Source: Paraniabella hibiscisoli (GTDB lineage Bacteria; Bacteroidota; Bacteroidia; Chitinophagales; Chitinophagaceae). From it: 64,000 nucleotides of DNA. Positions 9,693-17,628 of this stretch are shown here, piece after piece. The notes below the pieces were generated by a model that was not told the DNA's origin, searched no databases, and worked only from the letters and a program-made list of their open reading frames with translations. A program made the position numbers and the translations under genes. The stretch spans positions 682,001-746,000 of the forward strand of contig NZ_JAKWBK010000001.1 in assembly GCF_022512515.1 (NCBI RefSeq), given 5' to 3'. Position 1 is the first letter of the stretch. Each line of letters opens with the position of its first letter.

Positions 9693-10592
9693 ATGAAAAA
9701 TCATATCCAGCGCTTAATTGCCATTAACATAGCTGTTATTGTACTTTTAACAGCCTGCTCTAATCCCCGATACATCAACTCACCTTCGGTGCACAATGCG
9801 GCATTTTTAAGGCAACAGGGCGATTTTAAGATCTCTGCTGCCGGAGCAGGTAACCCTGCCAAAATATTTTCCAGCATTGACAATAATGACAACGATGAGT
9901 CTTTGGGCCATTCGGCAGGCTTTGATGGCCAGGTTGCGGTAGCAGTTACCAATCATTTCATGCTAACAGCCAGCGGTAATTACCGGGACGAAAAAGATCA
10001 TTTTAAAGATGATGATCTGTCGAATATTGACAGGAAAACCGATGTAAGATACAATCGCCATCAGTTCGAACTCGGTGCCGGATTTTTTACCCCGATGGGA
10101 AGAAGTGAAAAAGTATATTTTAATGGAGTGGTTGGGGTAGGCTTTGGCAAGATGTCATCTACCGATGCAGTAAACCCCGCTGATGTGGCCCGGTTTAAAA
10201 GCTATGAAGCCAACACCTTAAAGTATTTCTTTCACCCTTCTTTTAATTTCTTCTTCAACGACTATATGCGCATGTCCATAGCGCCCCGTTTCTCTTTGCT
10301 AAGGCTTAATAATATTCACACCAGTTATACCGATGAGGAAGAAGTAATACTAGGCTATAAGGACGCCCGCAACAAAACATTTGGCCTGTTTGAACCCTCT
10401 ATACTCTTACAAAGCGGTTTTAAGAACAATGATTGGTTAAAGCTGGACTTTGGTTTCAATTTTGCCAGCGATCCTTTTACCAGTAAAAAATCAGGCAACA
10501 GCGACTATCCCGATGTAGATACTTACAATGTACAATCCAGGAATTTCCTGATGTCTATCGGGATCTCAGTTTATCCGGGCAGAAGAAAGTAA
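9693..10592 (+). CDS. Predicted beta-rich lipoprotein, possible outer-membrane barrel
   Basis: 299 aa. The lipobox LLTACSN gives an acylated Cys near residue 22. After it come alternating hydrophobic/polar strands with aromatic ends (for example QFELGAGFFTP, VYFNGVVGVGFG, WLKLDFGFNF), and the chain ends FLMSIGISVYPGRRK. This suggests a beta-barrel or beta-sandwich at the outer membrane. I recognise no named family. No paralogue is seen in the window and no functional clue comes from the neighbours. Confidence 0.6.
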   Translation: MKNHIQRLIAINIAVIVLLTACSNPRYINSPSVHNAAFLRQQGDFKISAAGAGNPAKIFSSIDNNDNDESLGHSAGFDGQVAVAVTNHFMLTASGNYRDEKDHFKDDDLSNIDRKTDVRYNRHQFELGAGFFTPMGRSEKVYFNGVVGVGFGKMSSTDAVNPADVARFKSYEANTLKYFFHPSFNFFFNDYMRMSIAPRFSLLRLNNIHTSYTDEEEVILGYKDARNKTFGLFEPSILLQSGFKNNDWLKLDFGFNFASDPFTSKKSGNSDYPDVDTYNVQSRNFLMSIGISVYPGRRK

Positions 10593-10600
10593 TTACTTGA

Positions 10601-11373
10601 TCAATAGCATATGAAGGCGATAATATCGCCGTTGAATACGTTAAAATCCACCTTGGCATCAATGCCATTTACATTGCCTTTATCGTTATGTTGCCAAAAG
10701 GTCCAGGGGCGGCTGATGCGGGGACTTTTACGCTCATAGTAATGTGCCACCCATAAAGGATATTCGTTAAACTCAGGTCCCATATATTTTTCATAAAAAG
10801 CAGCATTAGTGTATATAATTGGCTTTACTTTATAATAGTCCTCTACTATGTTCAGCCATGCCTGTATGCGGGCGCGAAATACGTTTACAGGCAGTATTCC
10901 CGCTACTTCGGCGTCTAGCACCGGCGGAAGATCTCCCGGCTCCAGCTTCACGCGGGAGATAAAATATTCGGCCTGCTTTGCAGGATCCTGACTAGGTACA
11001 AAAAATGATAGGCGCCACGGGGCATTTCATGTTTCTTCGACTGTCGCCAGTTATTTTTAAATTGCTTATCGGTAAGCGTTACGCCTTCGGTTGCTTTAAT
11101 AAAGGCAAAATTGAGCTGGATATTCGCCACATTCATCTCCTTTACACCTTGCCAGGCTATTTTTTTCTGGTATCGCGAAACATCAATACCATGAATAGAA
11201 AAAGCTACAGGCATATCGATACCAAAAGCCTCGTAGTGCACAAACTTTACCTTTTGAGAATTGATCCATTGAAGCAGGCCAATTACCAGGGCAATTATAA
11301 AAATGGCCGAAACAATTAGTTTGATATTATTATAGTTGTATTTCTTTTTCCGCGGCATGGTACGTGCATACAA
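10601..11373 (-). CDS. GH25 family muramidase, membrane-anchored (one apparent frameshift)
   Basis: Repaired product of 257 aa. A basic N-terminus and one membrane segment (about residues 18-36) are followed by a GH25 domain: GIDVSRYQ (catalytic-face Asp), FAFIKATEG, then PVLDAE with the catalytic Asp/Glu pair, and a C-terminal WTFWQH. It should cleave the beta-1,4 bond between N-acetylmuramic acid and N-acetylglucosamine, from the periplasmic side. The frame breaks at an A6 run on the + strand (11000-11005); one added base joins GAYHFF to VPSQDPAKQ. The 3' end lies 8 nt from the stop of the converging lipoprotein gene. Confidence 0.85.
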
Positions 11374-11434
11374 ATATATTACATGCCTGGTAGCCGTTGC
11401 CGGCTATCAACAATTTTAACAAGCTAAAAAGGAT

Positions 11435-12046
11435 CTATTGCTGGTTGTAATTAGTGCGAAAACCGTTTTTCCGACTTTCTATTTCATAAAGTATGCTTTC
11501 TACTGTAGCAGGTTTGGTGATCTTTACTAATCCGGGCATGCCAATATAATCACGGGCGGAGCTGTATATATAATCGGAAGAATATTGCACCACTCGTTCC
11601 TTTACCGGCAATCCATGAATAAACTCTAACTGCTCTGCCATACTCTGCGGTAGTTTCATATCAATCTGGGCTGTTGTATTAATGTCGCCCCAGCAGGACT
11701 GTTTGACGGGAGATTGATCAGCGGCGGAAGTGTTTTCAAAATGGGTTAAGAGCCAGGCATTTCTTTCGCTGGGATCACTTTTGATGGCTTCCACAATTTT
11801 TCTGCAGGTAAACACAATAAAGTCATCTCTCAACGTTTCCAGGGAAATATTTTCAAGAGATTGACCAATAAAATATAATTTGTTTGACATCAGACACCAT
11901 CCATATACTACCAGCCCTTTCGCATCGATAAAATGATTTAAACTATGCACGATGATCTGTTTGTACATCGCTTTCGTAAAAATATCTACTGTATCGATAG
12001 TCTCAAAGGTGAAGCAATAACATCCATTGTCTTTAATAGGCATCAT
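11435..12046 (-). CDS. Degenerate REP-associated (Y1/IS200-like) transposase homologue
   Basis: 203 aa, uninterrupted. The overall plan fits the REP-associated tyrosine transposase family: a start region in the style of FTFETIDTVDIFTKAMYK, KGLVVYGWCLMSN, and a tail FIHGLPVKERVV-YSSARDY-GLVKI. The catalytic histidine pair (usually NHVHL after the MxN motif) is replaced here by NKLYF, so DNA-nicking activity is unlikely. No terminal inverted repeats were seen at its borders. It may be a domesticated or decaying copy. Repeats of a REP-like family occur elsewhere in the window (25455, 25583, 37020), but none flanks this gene. Confidence 0.65.
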   Translation of the reverse strand: MMPIKDNGCYCFTFETIDTVDIFTKAMYKQIIVHSLNHFIDAKGLVVYGWCLMSNKLYFIGQSLENISLETLRDDFIVFTCRKIVEAIKSDPSERNAWLLTHFENTSAADQSPVKQSCWGDINTTAQIDMKLPQSMAEQLEFIHGLPVKERVVQYSSDYIYSSARDYIGMPGLVKITKPATVESILYEIESRKNGFRTNYNQQ

Positions 12047-12126
12047 TTGCTGCTGCGTTTTTCTATACAGTGCAAATCCTATTCCAGTTTTTTTAACAAA
12101 AAAGGTTTTGGCTCCTGCGTGTCATT

Positions 12127-12905
12127 TTATCGGCCTTTAAAAAAGGCAGGTCTTTTTCCATAAATGCATTAACACCCTCCCTGCAGTCATCGGTCTGTAA
12201 AAGTTCGCCAAATAGCCGGGCTTCGGCCAAATAGCCTGTTTTATTGACATCATATGCCTGCTGAGCTGCTTTAACCGAAGCCGCTATGGCAAGCGGGGCT
12301 TTCGCATTAATAACAGCCAATATAGATTTTGCCTTGGTGATCAGCTGCCCCCTGTCTACCACATGATTCACCAGCCCATAATTAAAAGCAGTCAACGCAT
12401 CGATCATATTACCGGTTGCCAGCAACTCAATGGCCCTGCCCTTGCCAATTAACTGGGTAAGCCTTTGTGTACCACCATAACCAGGCAACAATCCCAGGTT
12501 CACTTCCGGCTGACCAAATTTAGCGTTGTCACTGGCCACGCGGAAATGACAGGCCATTGCCAGTTCACAGCCACCGCCCAGAGCATACCCGTTTACCGCT
12601 GCGACAATAATTTTTGGGCTGTTCTCAATTTTATCAAATACTAATTGTCCACGGCGGGCCAGCGCTTCACCGGATGGAGCATCGAGGCTGGTAAACTCAC
12701 TGATATCGGCGCCGGCAACAAAAGCTTTCTCCCCTGCCCCGGTTATAATGGCCGACCTGATATCTGACCGCTCAATCACTTCATCCAACAGCCTGTCCAG
12801 TTCATCAAAAACCGCCTTGTTTAAGGCATTGAGCTTGTCGGGCCGGTTGATGGTTATAAGAGCTATTTGATCCTGGATCTCGAAAACTATTATATCAGAT
12901 GTCAT
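12127..12905 (-). CDS. Enoyl-CoA hydratase/isomerase family protein (one apparent frameshift)
   Basis: 259 aa after repair. It shows the crotonase fold landmarks: AFVAGADISEF (oxyanion hole), NGYALGGGCELAMACHFRVAS and LGLLPGYGGTQRL, with the two glutamates expected for hydratase activity (in GGGCELA and PEVNLGLLP). It hydrates trans-2-enoyl-CoA in beta-oxidation. The start is ATG 12905 (MTSDIIVFEIQ); an upstream ATG at 12968 would add an atypical basic leader. Near the 3' end a T5 run on the + strand (12153-12157) needs one more base, which changes the tail to EKRPAFFKGR, the normal family ending. Confidence 0.88.
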
Positions 12906-13036
12906 AAGTATATTTTTATAAAAGAATTTGCCACTACGTAAATGTATAGAAAGCCGTTTAAAAAACAACCGCTGGTATACATTACGTATTGCAATAAAAA
13001 TAGTTCAGGGATAGCTAATTCTACGCACCACTCGGC

Positions 13037-13044
13037 TAATTTTG
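13037..13044 (+). promoter_or_regulatory. Putative -7 box only 4 nt before a GTG start
   Basis: TAATTTTG matches TAnnTTTG and ends 4 nt before GTG 13049, the same spacing as at 8972-8979. It suggests a leaderless or near-leaderless transcript. Confidence 0.4.
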
Positions 13045-13048
13045 CGGG

Positions 13049-13654
13049 GTGACTTTCTTAACCATCATATCTTACCTGGGTATTTTTATGTTTGCGCTTG
13101 CAGGCGCTTTTAAAGCCCGCGGCGCCAAGCTGGATATTTTTGGGGGATTAGTGGTGGCTTTTGTGTCGGCTTATGGCGGCGGTACCTTGCGGGATCTGCT
13201 GTTGGGTGTGCGCCCACTAACCTGGATCAACGACAACCTGGCTTTCGGGCTGGTATTCGCAGGAACGGCGGTTACTTTTTTAGTAAAAGATAAGGTTAAC
13301 AATTTCAGAAGAACGATTTTCTTTACCGATGCAATGGGTATTGGTCTTTTTACAGCAGTGGGTATAGAAACCGCGCTACAAAATGGCACAAACAATCTTT
13401 ATTCGCTAATCATGGGTATTATTACCGCTACTTTCGGCGGGCTTATTGCCGATATATTCTGTGGTTACCCACCCTTGCTTTTACGAAAAGGGGAATTATA
13501 TGCTACCGCCTGCGCCGCAGGGGGACTTGCGTTTATTCTCATCAATAAATACTTCGACTTCAATCGCAGCATTGACCTCAGCATTTGTGTGGTACTGGTA
13601 GTGGCGATCAGAATTTACTCTAAGCGCAAAAGACTGACCTTGCCGGAGATATAA
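13049..13654 (+). CDS. TRIC/UPF0126-type cation channel family membrane protein
   Basis: 201 aa with about seven hydrophobic helices and the family repeat signatures FALAGAFKARG, GGGTLRDLLLG and FGGLIADIFCGYPPLLLRK, consistent with a duplicated three-helix unit. Prokaryotic members form trimeric K+-permeable channels in the inner membrane. The start is GTG at 13049; the next in-frame Met is 13 residues in and would cut the first helix. It stands alone between a leftward hydratase gene and a leftward ABC ATPase gene. Confidence 0.88.
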   Translation: MTFLTIISYLGIFMFALAGAFKARGAKLDIFGGLVVAFVSAYGGGTLRDLLLGVRPLTWINDNLAFGLVFAGTAVTFLVKDKVNNFRRTIFFTDAMGIGLFTAVGIETALQNGTNNLYSLIMGIITATFGGLIADIFCGYPPLLLRKGELYATACAAGGLAFILINKYFDFNRSIDLSICVVLVVAIRIYSKRKRLTLPEI

Positions 13655-13684
13655 TTAAAAATAAAAGAATGGCTTTCAGGCGAA

Positions 13685-14302
13685 TTATTTGAACGCAGTA
13701 ATATCCAGCACTTCTTCGCAAAAACCGTATTCAGCAATATCATTACTGCTTACTACGGCCAGCCTTCCCGAACAATAGGTTTTAATAAGCTGGTTGTATA
13801 GTTCTATACCGGCTACATCGAGGTTGGTGCAGGGCTCGTCCAGCAGAACAAGAGGAGTATCAGATAATATGCATTGGGCCAGCTTTACCCTTTGCTTCAT
13901 ACCGCTGCTGTATTCATTTATTTTTTTATGGCGGGCATGAGGCAAATGAACAGCTTCTATTACCGCGGTTACGGACATGCCATTTACAAAAGGCTTAAAT
14001 GATTGGTGGAAGGTTAAAAACTCGGTGAGGGTAAATTCTTCTACCAGCTCCAGGTAGGGCGCACAAAGCGAGGCATAGTTGAAGATCTTTTCCGGCGCAA
14101 TAGGGGCATTGTTCAATGCATGGCTGCAGGATCCTTCATTGATGGAAACAGCGCCGCTTAAAACCTGTAAAAGAGTACTTTTGCCGCTTCCGTTAGGCCC
14201 GGTGATTGCATAATGCTTCCCCAATTGAAACGTATAATTAAGATTGCGGAAGATCCAGTCCCGGTTATAACGTTTGCCGGCATTATGCAATTGAATCGTC
14301 AT
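13685..14302 (-). CDS. ABC transporter ATP-binding protein
   Basis: About 205 aa from ATG 14302 (MTIQLHN); ATGs at 14308 and 14338 are alternatives that would lengthen the overlap with lpxA. Walker A is GPNGSGKST, the signature is YSSGMKQRVKLAQ and Walker B is LVLLDEPCTNLD. No permease gene is adjacent, so the transported substrate is unknown. The start overlaps the 3' end of lpxA by about 20 nt, suggesting translational coupling and a link to the cell envelope, though that is only inference. Confidence 0.85.
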   Translation of the reverse strand: MTIQLHNAGKRYNRDWIFRNLNYTFQLGKHYAITGPNGSGKSTLLQVLSGAVSINEGSCSHALNNAPIAPEKIFNYASLCAPYLELVEEFTLTEFLTFHQSFKPFVNGMSVTAVIEAVHLPHARHKKINEYSSGMKQRVKLAQCILSDTPLVLLDEPCTNLDVAGIELYNQLIKTYCSGRLAVVSSNDIAEYGFCEEVLDITAFK

Positions 14303-15089
14303 CGCCATTGGCTTTGCTGTATCGCTTGATGATACCACGGGTACTTTCCTGGATGAAAGTGAGTATTTCGTCTCTTTCTTCTGTTACAGGGAACTCTTCC
14401 TCCAGTATCTGAACGGCTTGAGTAACATTCAGCCCTTTATTATAAAGAACACGGTAAATATCAAGAATATGGTTGATCTGTTCGATGCTATACCCCCTGC
14501 GCTTTAAGCCCACCGAATTCACACCGGCATAGCTTAAGGGCTGCCTGGCAGCTTTAATAAACGGTGGTACATCTTTACTCACCAGCGATCCGCCGCTTAT
14601 AAACGAATGGGAACCAATCTTTACGAACTGATGCACGGCAACCACACCACCAAAACCCACATAATCACCCAGTACTACGTGACCGGCTATTTGAGTACTA
14701 TTGCTTAAGGTACAATAATTACCGATCGTGCAATCGTGCCCGATATGGCTGTAGGCCAGTATCCAGCAACCTTTTCCTACCACTGTTTTCCATTTGTCGC
14801 TGGTGCCACGGTGAATGGTCACAAATTCCCTGATCACACAGTCATCTCCAATTTCTACAGTCGTTTTTTCACCTGCATACTTCTTATCCTGTGGCTCAGA
14901 ACCAATAACAGTACCCGGGAAAATTTTACAGTTCTTCCCGATGGTAGTGCCTTCCTGTATCGTAACGTTGGAACCTATCCAGGTACCCTCCCCGATCTCT
15001 ACATTTGGGTGAATGACTGTAAAAGGGTCTATTTTAACATTGGTCGCCACTTTAGCGTCCGGATGGATGTATGAGTTGAAATGTATCAT
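14283..15089 (-). CDS. lpxA: Acyl-ACP:UDP-N-acetylglucosamine O-acyltransferase
   Basis: 268 aa, the usual length. The N-terminal part is a left-handed beta-helix of hexapeptide repeats (IHPDAKVATNVKIDPF onward), with the catalytic His in the segment YSHIGHDCTIGN and the substrate-facing VGFGGVVAVHQFVKIG; a helical C-terminal domain ends in DDDSIA. It performs the first step of lipid A synthesis in the cytoplasm. Unlike the common arrangement, lpxD, fabZ and lpxC are not adjacent here; the downstream partner is an ABC ATPase overlapping its 3' end. Confidence 0.95.
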   Translation of the reverse strand: MIHFNSYIHPDAKVATNVKIDPFTVIHPNVEIGEGTWIGSNVTIQEGTTIGKNCKIFPGTVIGSEPQDKKYAGEKTTVEIGDDCVIREFVTIHRGTSDKWKTVVGKGCWILAYSHIGHDCTIGNYCTLSNSTQIAGHVVLGDYVGFGGVVAVHQFVKIGSHSFISGGSLVSKDVPPFIKAARQPLSYAGVNSVGLKRRGYSIEQINHILDIYRVLYNKGLNVTQAVQILEEEFPVTEERDEILTFIQESTRGIIKRYSKANGDDDSIA

Positions 15090-15160
15090 TAAACGATGTA
15101 ATATTTTCTTTCTGCTGTTCGAACACTATAAATTTCCGACATCACCGCACAGGCGGCGTG

Positions 15161-15168
15161 CAAAATTA
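15161..15168 (-). promoter_or_regulatory. Putative -7 box for lpxA
   Basis: On the minus strand this reads TAATTTTG, matching TAnnTTTG, about 70 nt before the lpxA ATG. No clear -33 TTG was found. Confidence 0.35.
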
Positions 15169-15238
15169 AAGATTTGATAATATCCTGCTATTATTTTGGC
15201 CCGATAAAGCTTCCAAATTTATAACTAATAGCTGTTAG

Positions 15239-15269
15239 TTGAATAATTTAACAAACAATATTATTTTTG
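15239..15269 (+). promoter_or_regulatory. Putative promoter for the AraC-family gene
   Basis: TTG (15239-15241), a 20-nt spacer and TATTTTTG (15262-15269) fit the Bacteroidota -33/-7 arrangement. The ATG at 15280 lies 10 nt after the -7 box, implying a leader of only a few nucleotides. Confidence 0.55.
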
Positions 15270-15279
15270 CACTTAATTA

Positions 15280-16206
15280 ATGAGCAAGCAAGACGAAATA
15301 ACAGCAGTTACCGGTCCGTGGATACAAGCATTAAAAGGTTTACAACCTATTGTTTGTAAAGAGCAGCATATACCCGGATCCGTAAATTATTCGATCAGGC
15401 GTTTTATGCGTGACGAAGATAACGGTACAGAGGATGCAGGGATTGTTAATTATGATTATAAAGGCAAAAGCAACGATCAAAATGGCGTTAAGCTGAGGTT
15501 TTGTGTTGCCGGTAATATGTATTGCAGTACCGATGCCTGTCAGAAATGTACTTCGGGAAATACAAAAGCCTGTGCTCAAAGCGTGCCCTCTTATGATGTA
15601 GTGGCGGTTGATTATTCAGCACCCCAGCTTTCCCAGTTTGTAAACAGCAAAGTCAATTCCACTGCTACAGATTTGCTGTTACGTTTTAACAAAAAAGATT
15701 CTTTTCAGAAAAATATACCACTTTGCTGTAAAACGCGTGGGGTTATTGAGGCCTTGGTGAATCATAAATATACCGGTAGCCTGGAAAATATTTATGTAAA
15801 CGCTCAACTACAGATGTTGCTGCTCTATAGCATGGACTGGATCTCCGACAAAGAAGAGATACTATCCTGTCGTTTCCTTAACAGCGATGTTGATCGTGAA
15901 AAAATAACCCTTGCCCGGGATATACTCATCCAGAGCATTGGCCAGCCTATCACCATTAAAGACCTTAGCCGTAAAGTAGCGATGAACGAGTGCTACCTTA
16001 AAAAAGGGTTTAAGGAAATGTATGGTACCACCATTTTTGATTTCTACCAGAATCAGCGAATGGAGCATGCCAAGTACCTTTTATATGAAAAAGGGCTAAA
16101 TGTTACAGATGTATCTATGATGCTGGGCTATTCTTCCATTTCCCACTTCAGTACCGCCTTTAAAAAACAAACAGGGCTAAAGCCCTGTGAGTTATTACTG
16201 CGATAA
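15280..16206 (+). CDS. AraC-family transcriptional regulator with N-terminal cysteine cluster
   Basis: 308 aa. The C-terminal 100 residues form a double helix-turn-helix: ITIKDLSRKVAMNECYLKKGF followed by NVTDVSMMLGYSSISHFSTAFKKQTG, the AraC/XylS signature. The N-terminal 200 residues are not a recognisable sugar-binding cupin. They contain a Cys-rich stretch around residues 88-108 (FCVAGNMYC, then DACQKC and KACAQ; five Cys within 25 residues) and another CC near 147. This could bind metal or sense redox state; that is inference. The nearest candidate target is the FucP-like transporter gene, which converges on it. Confidence 0.88.
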   Translation: MSKQDEITAVTGPWIQALKGLQPIVCKEQHIPGSVNYSIRRFMRDEDNGTEDAGIVNYDYKGKSNDQNGVKLRFCVAGNMYCSTDACQKCTSGNTKACAQSVPSYDVVAVDYSAPQLSQFVNSKVNSTATDLLLRFNKKDSFQKNIPLCCKTRGVIEALVNHKYTGSLENIYVNAQLQMLLLYSMDWISDKEEILSCRFLNSDVDREKITLARDILIQSIGQPITIKDLSRKVAMNECYLKKGFKEMYGTTIFDFYQNQRMEHAKYLLYEKGLNVTDVSMMLGYSSISHFSTAFKKQTGLKPCELLLR

Positions 16207-16221
16207 TATTAATTTCGCTTA

Positions 16222-17509
16222 TTATTTCCCTTTCAGGCCGACTTTGTGCCCTGCAATAGCAAAGTACAAGATATATAAGTAACAAGGTAATACAGTGATA
16301 AAGTATGCCAGCTGAAAATCCAGCCCTGCTTTATCTTTTAGCCAGGCATATATCAATGGCCATATAGCACCGCCGGCAATACCCATGATCATTATTGCAG
16401 ATCCCAGTTTGATAAATTTCCCTAAATGATTAATTCCCAGGGGAAAATAGCCGGCCACATTAAAGAGTTAGCCAGCCCAAGTAAAGCAATAAATACAACT
16501 GCGGTATAACCACTGCTCAGGTAAGCAATAACAGAAAATAAAATTCCTAAAAGAGCACAAATTCTAAGTGCCTTTTGCTGCGAAAGGTATTTGGGGATAG
16601 TTATAATACCAATTACATAACCAATCAACATACCCGTTAACGTAAGAGAGGTAAAGTATTTGGAGATATCAGGACTAATACCCAACTCCTTTCCATATAC
16701 GCCGATGATATCTCCCGCCATCACTTCAGCTGCCACATATACAAATATGCACAGCGCTCCTAAAAACAGATGCGGAAACTGAAAAATACTTTTATGCTGA
16801 ATGACCTGACCGCTGGCTTCGTCAATCACATCTTCTTCGGGCTGTATTTCAGGGAGGTGCAGAAACTTAACAAAAACAGCAAACAGAATAAAGATAACAG
16901 CTAAAACGATATACGGTGTATTTACTCTTGATAATACATCGTTCAATAATTGCAATTTTGCGTCCCCTGTTGCGGCTTGTATCTTTGCTTCTACCTCGCC
17001 CGCATTCTTAAGGAACAATGTGCCCATGATAAACGGTACAATCATTCCTGCAAACTTGTTGCAAATGCCTGCCATGCTGATGCGTTTAGCAGCACTCTCA
17101 ATAGGACCGATGATGGACAAATACGGGTTTACTGCAGTCTGCAACAATGCCAGGGAAGCTCCCTGCACAAATATTCCGGTAAGAAACAGCCCAAAGGAAT
17201 GCGAATTAGCGGCTGGAATAAATATTAATCCGCCAAGGGCAAGTACTACAAGACCTAGTACAATACCATTCTTAAAACCCGTTTGCTTTAATATCCATGA
17301 AGAGGGAATAGCCAGGAAAAAATAAGCCATATAGGATGCAGTTGCCACCAAAAAGGCCTCTCCGTCACTAAGGCTGAAAGACATTTTGAAAAAAGGAATC
17401 AGCGTTCCATTCGCCCAGGTAATAAACCCAAAAATGAAAAACAGCGCGCAGATCGTGATCAGCGGAACCATATAATTTTTTTAAACCCAGGTTGTGTGGC
17501 AACACTCAT
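16222..17509 (-). CDS. FucP-like sugar MFS transporter (two apparent frameshifts)
   Basis: 429 aa after repair with about 12 membrane helices. Typical FucP/GluP-family segments are CALFFIFGFITWANGTLIPFF, QGASLALLQTAVNPYLSIIGP and ANSLMWPAIFPLGINHLGKF. It should be an inner-membrane proton-coupled importer of a monosaccharide such as fucose, glucose or galactose. One base added at a T7 run (17476-17482) gives the start ATG 17509 (MSVATQPGF); one added at a G4 run (16440-16443) restores the last two helices. It lies directly downstream of the GH63-like glucosidase on the same strand, so import and hydrolysis of related sugars is plausible. Confidence 0.82.
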
Positions 17510-17628
17510 AAACAATTATTTTAAAATGATGAGGTAATAAAAAATAGGGAAGTTGTTGTAGAATGTATCAAAAAAACAAACGGTTGCGCACAATACACAA
17601 CCGTTTGTTATAAATGTTTATTTGTTTA

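Noticed and set aside
11435..12046. Active IS200-like insertion sequence
   Set aside because: No HUH histidines and no flanking ends were found.
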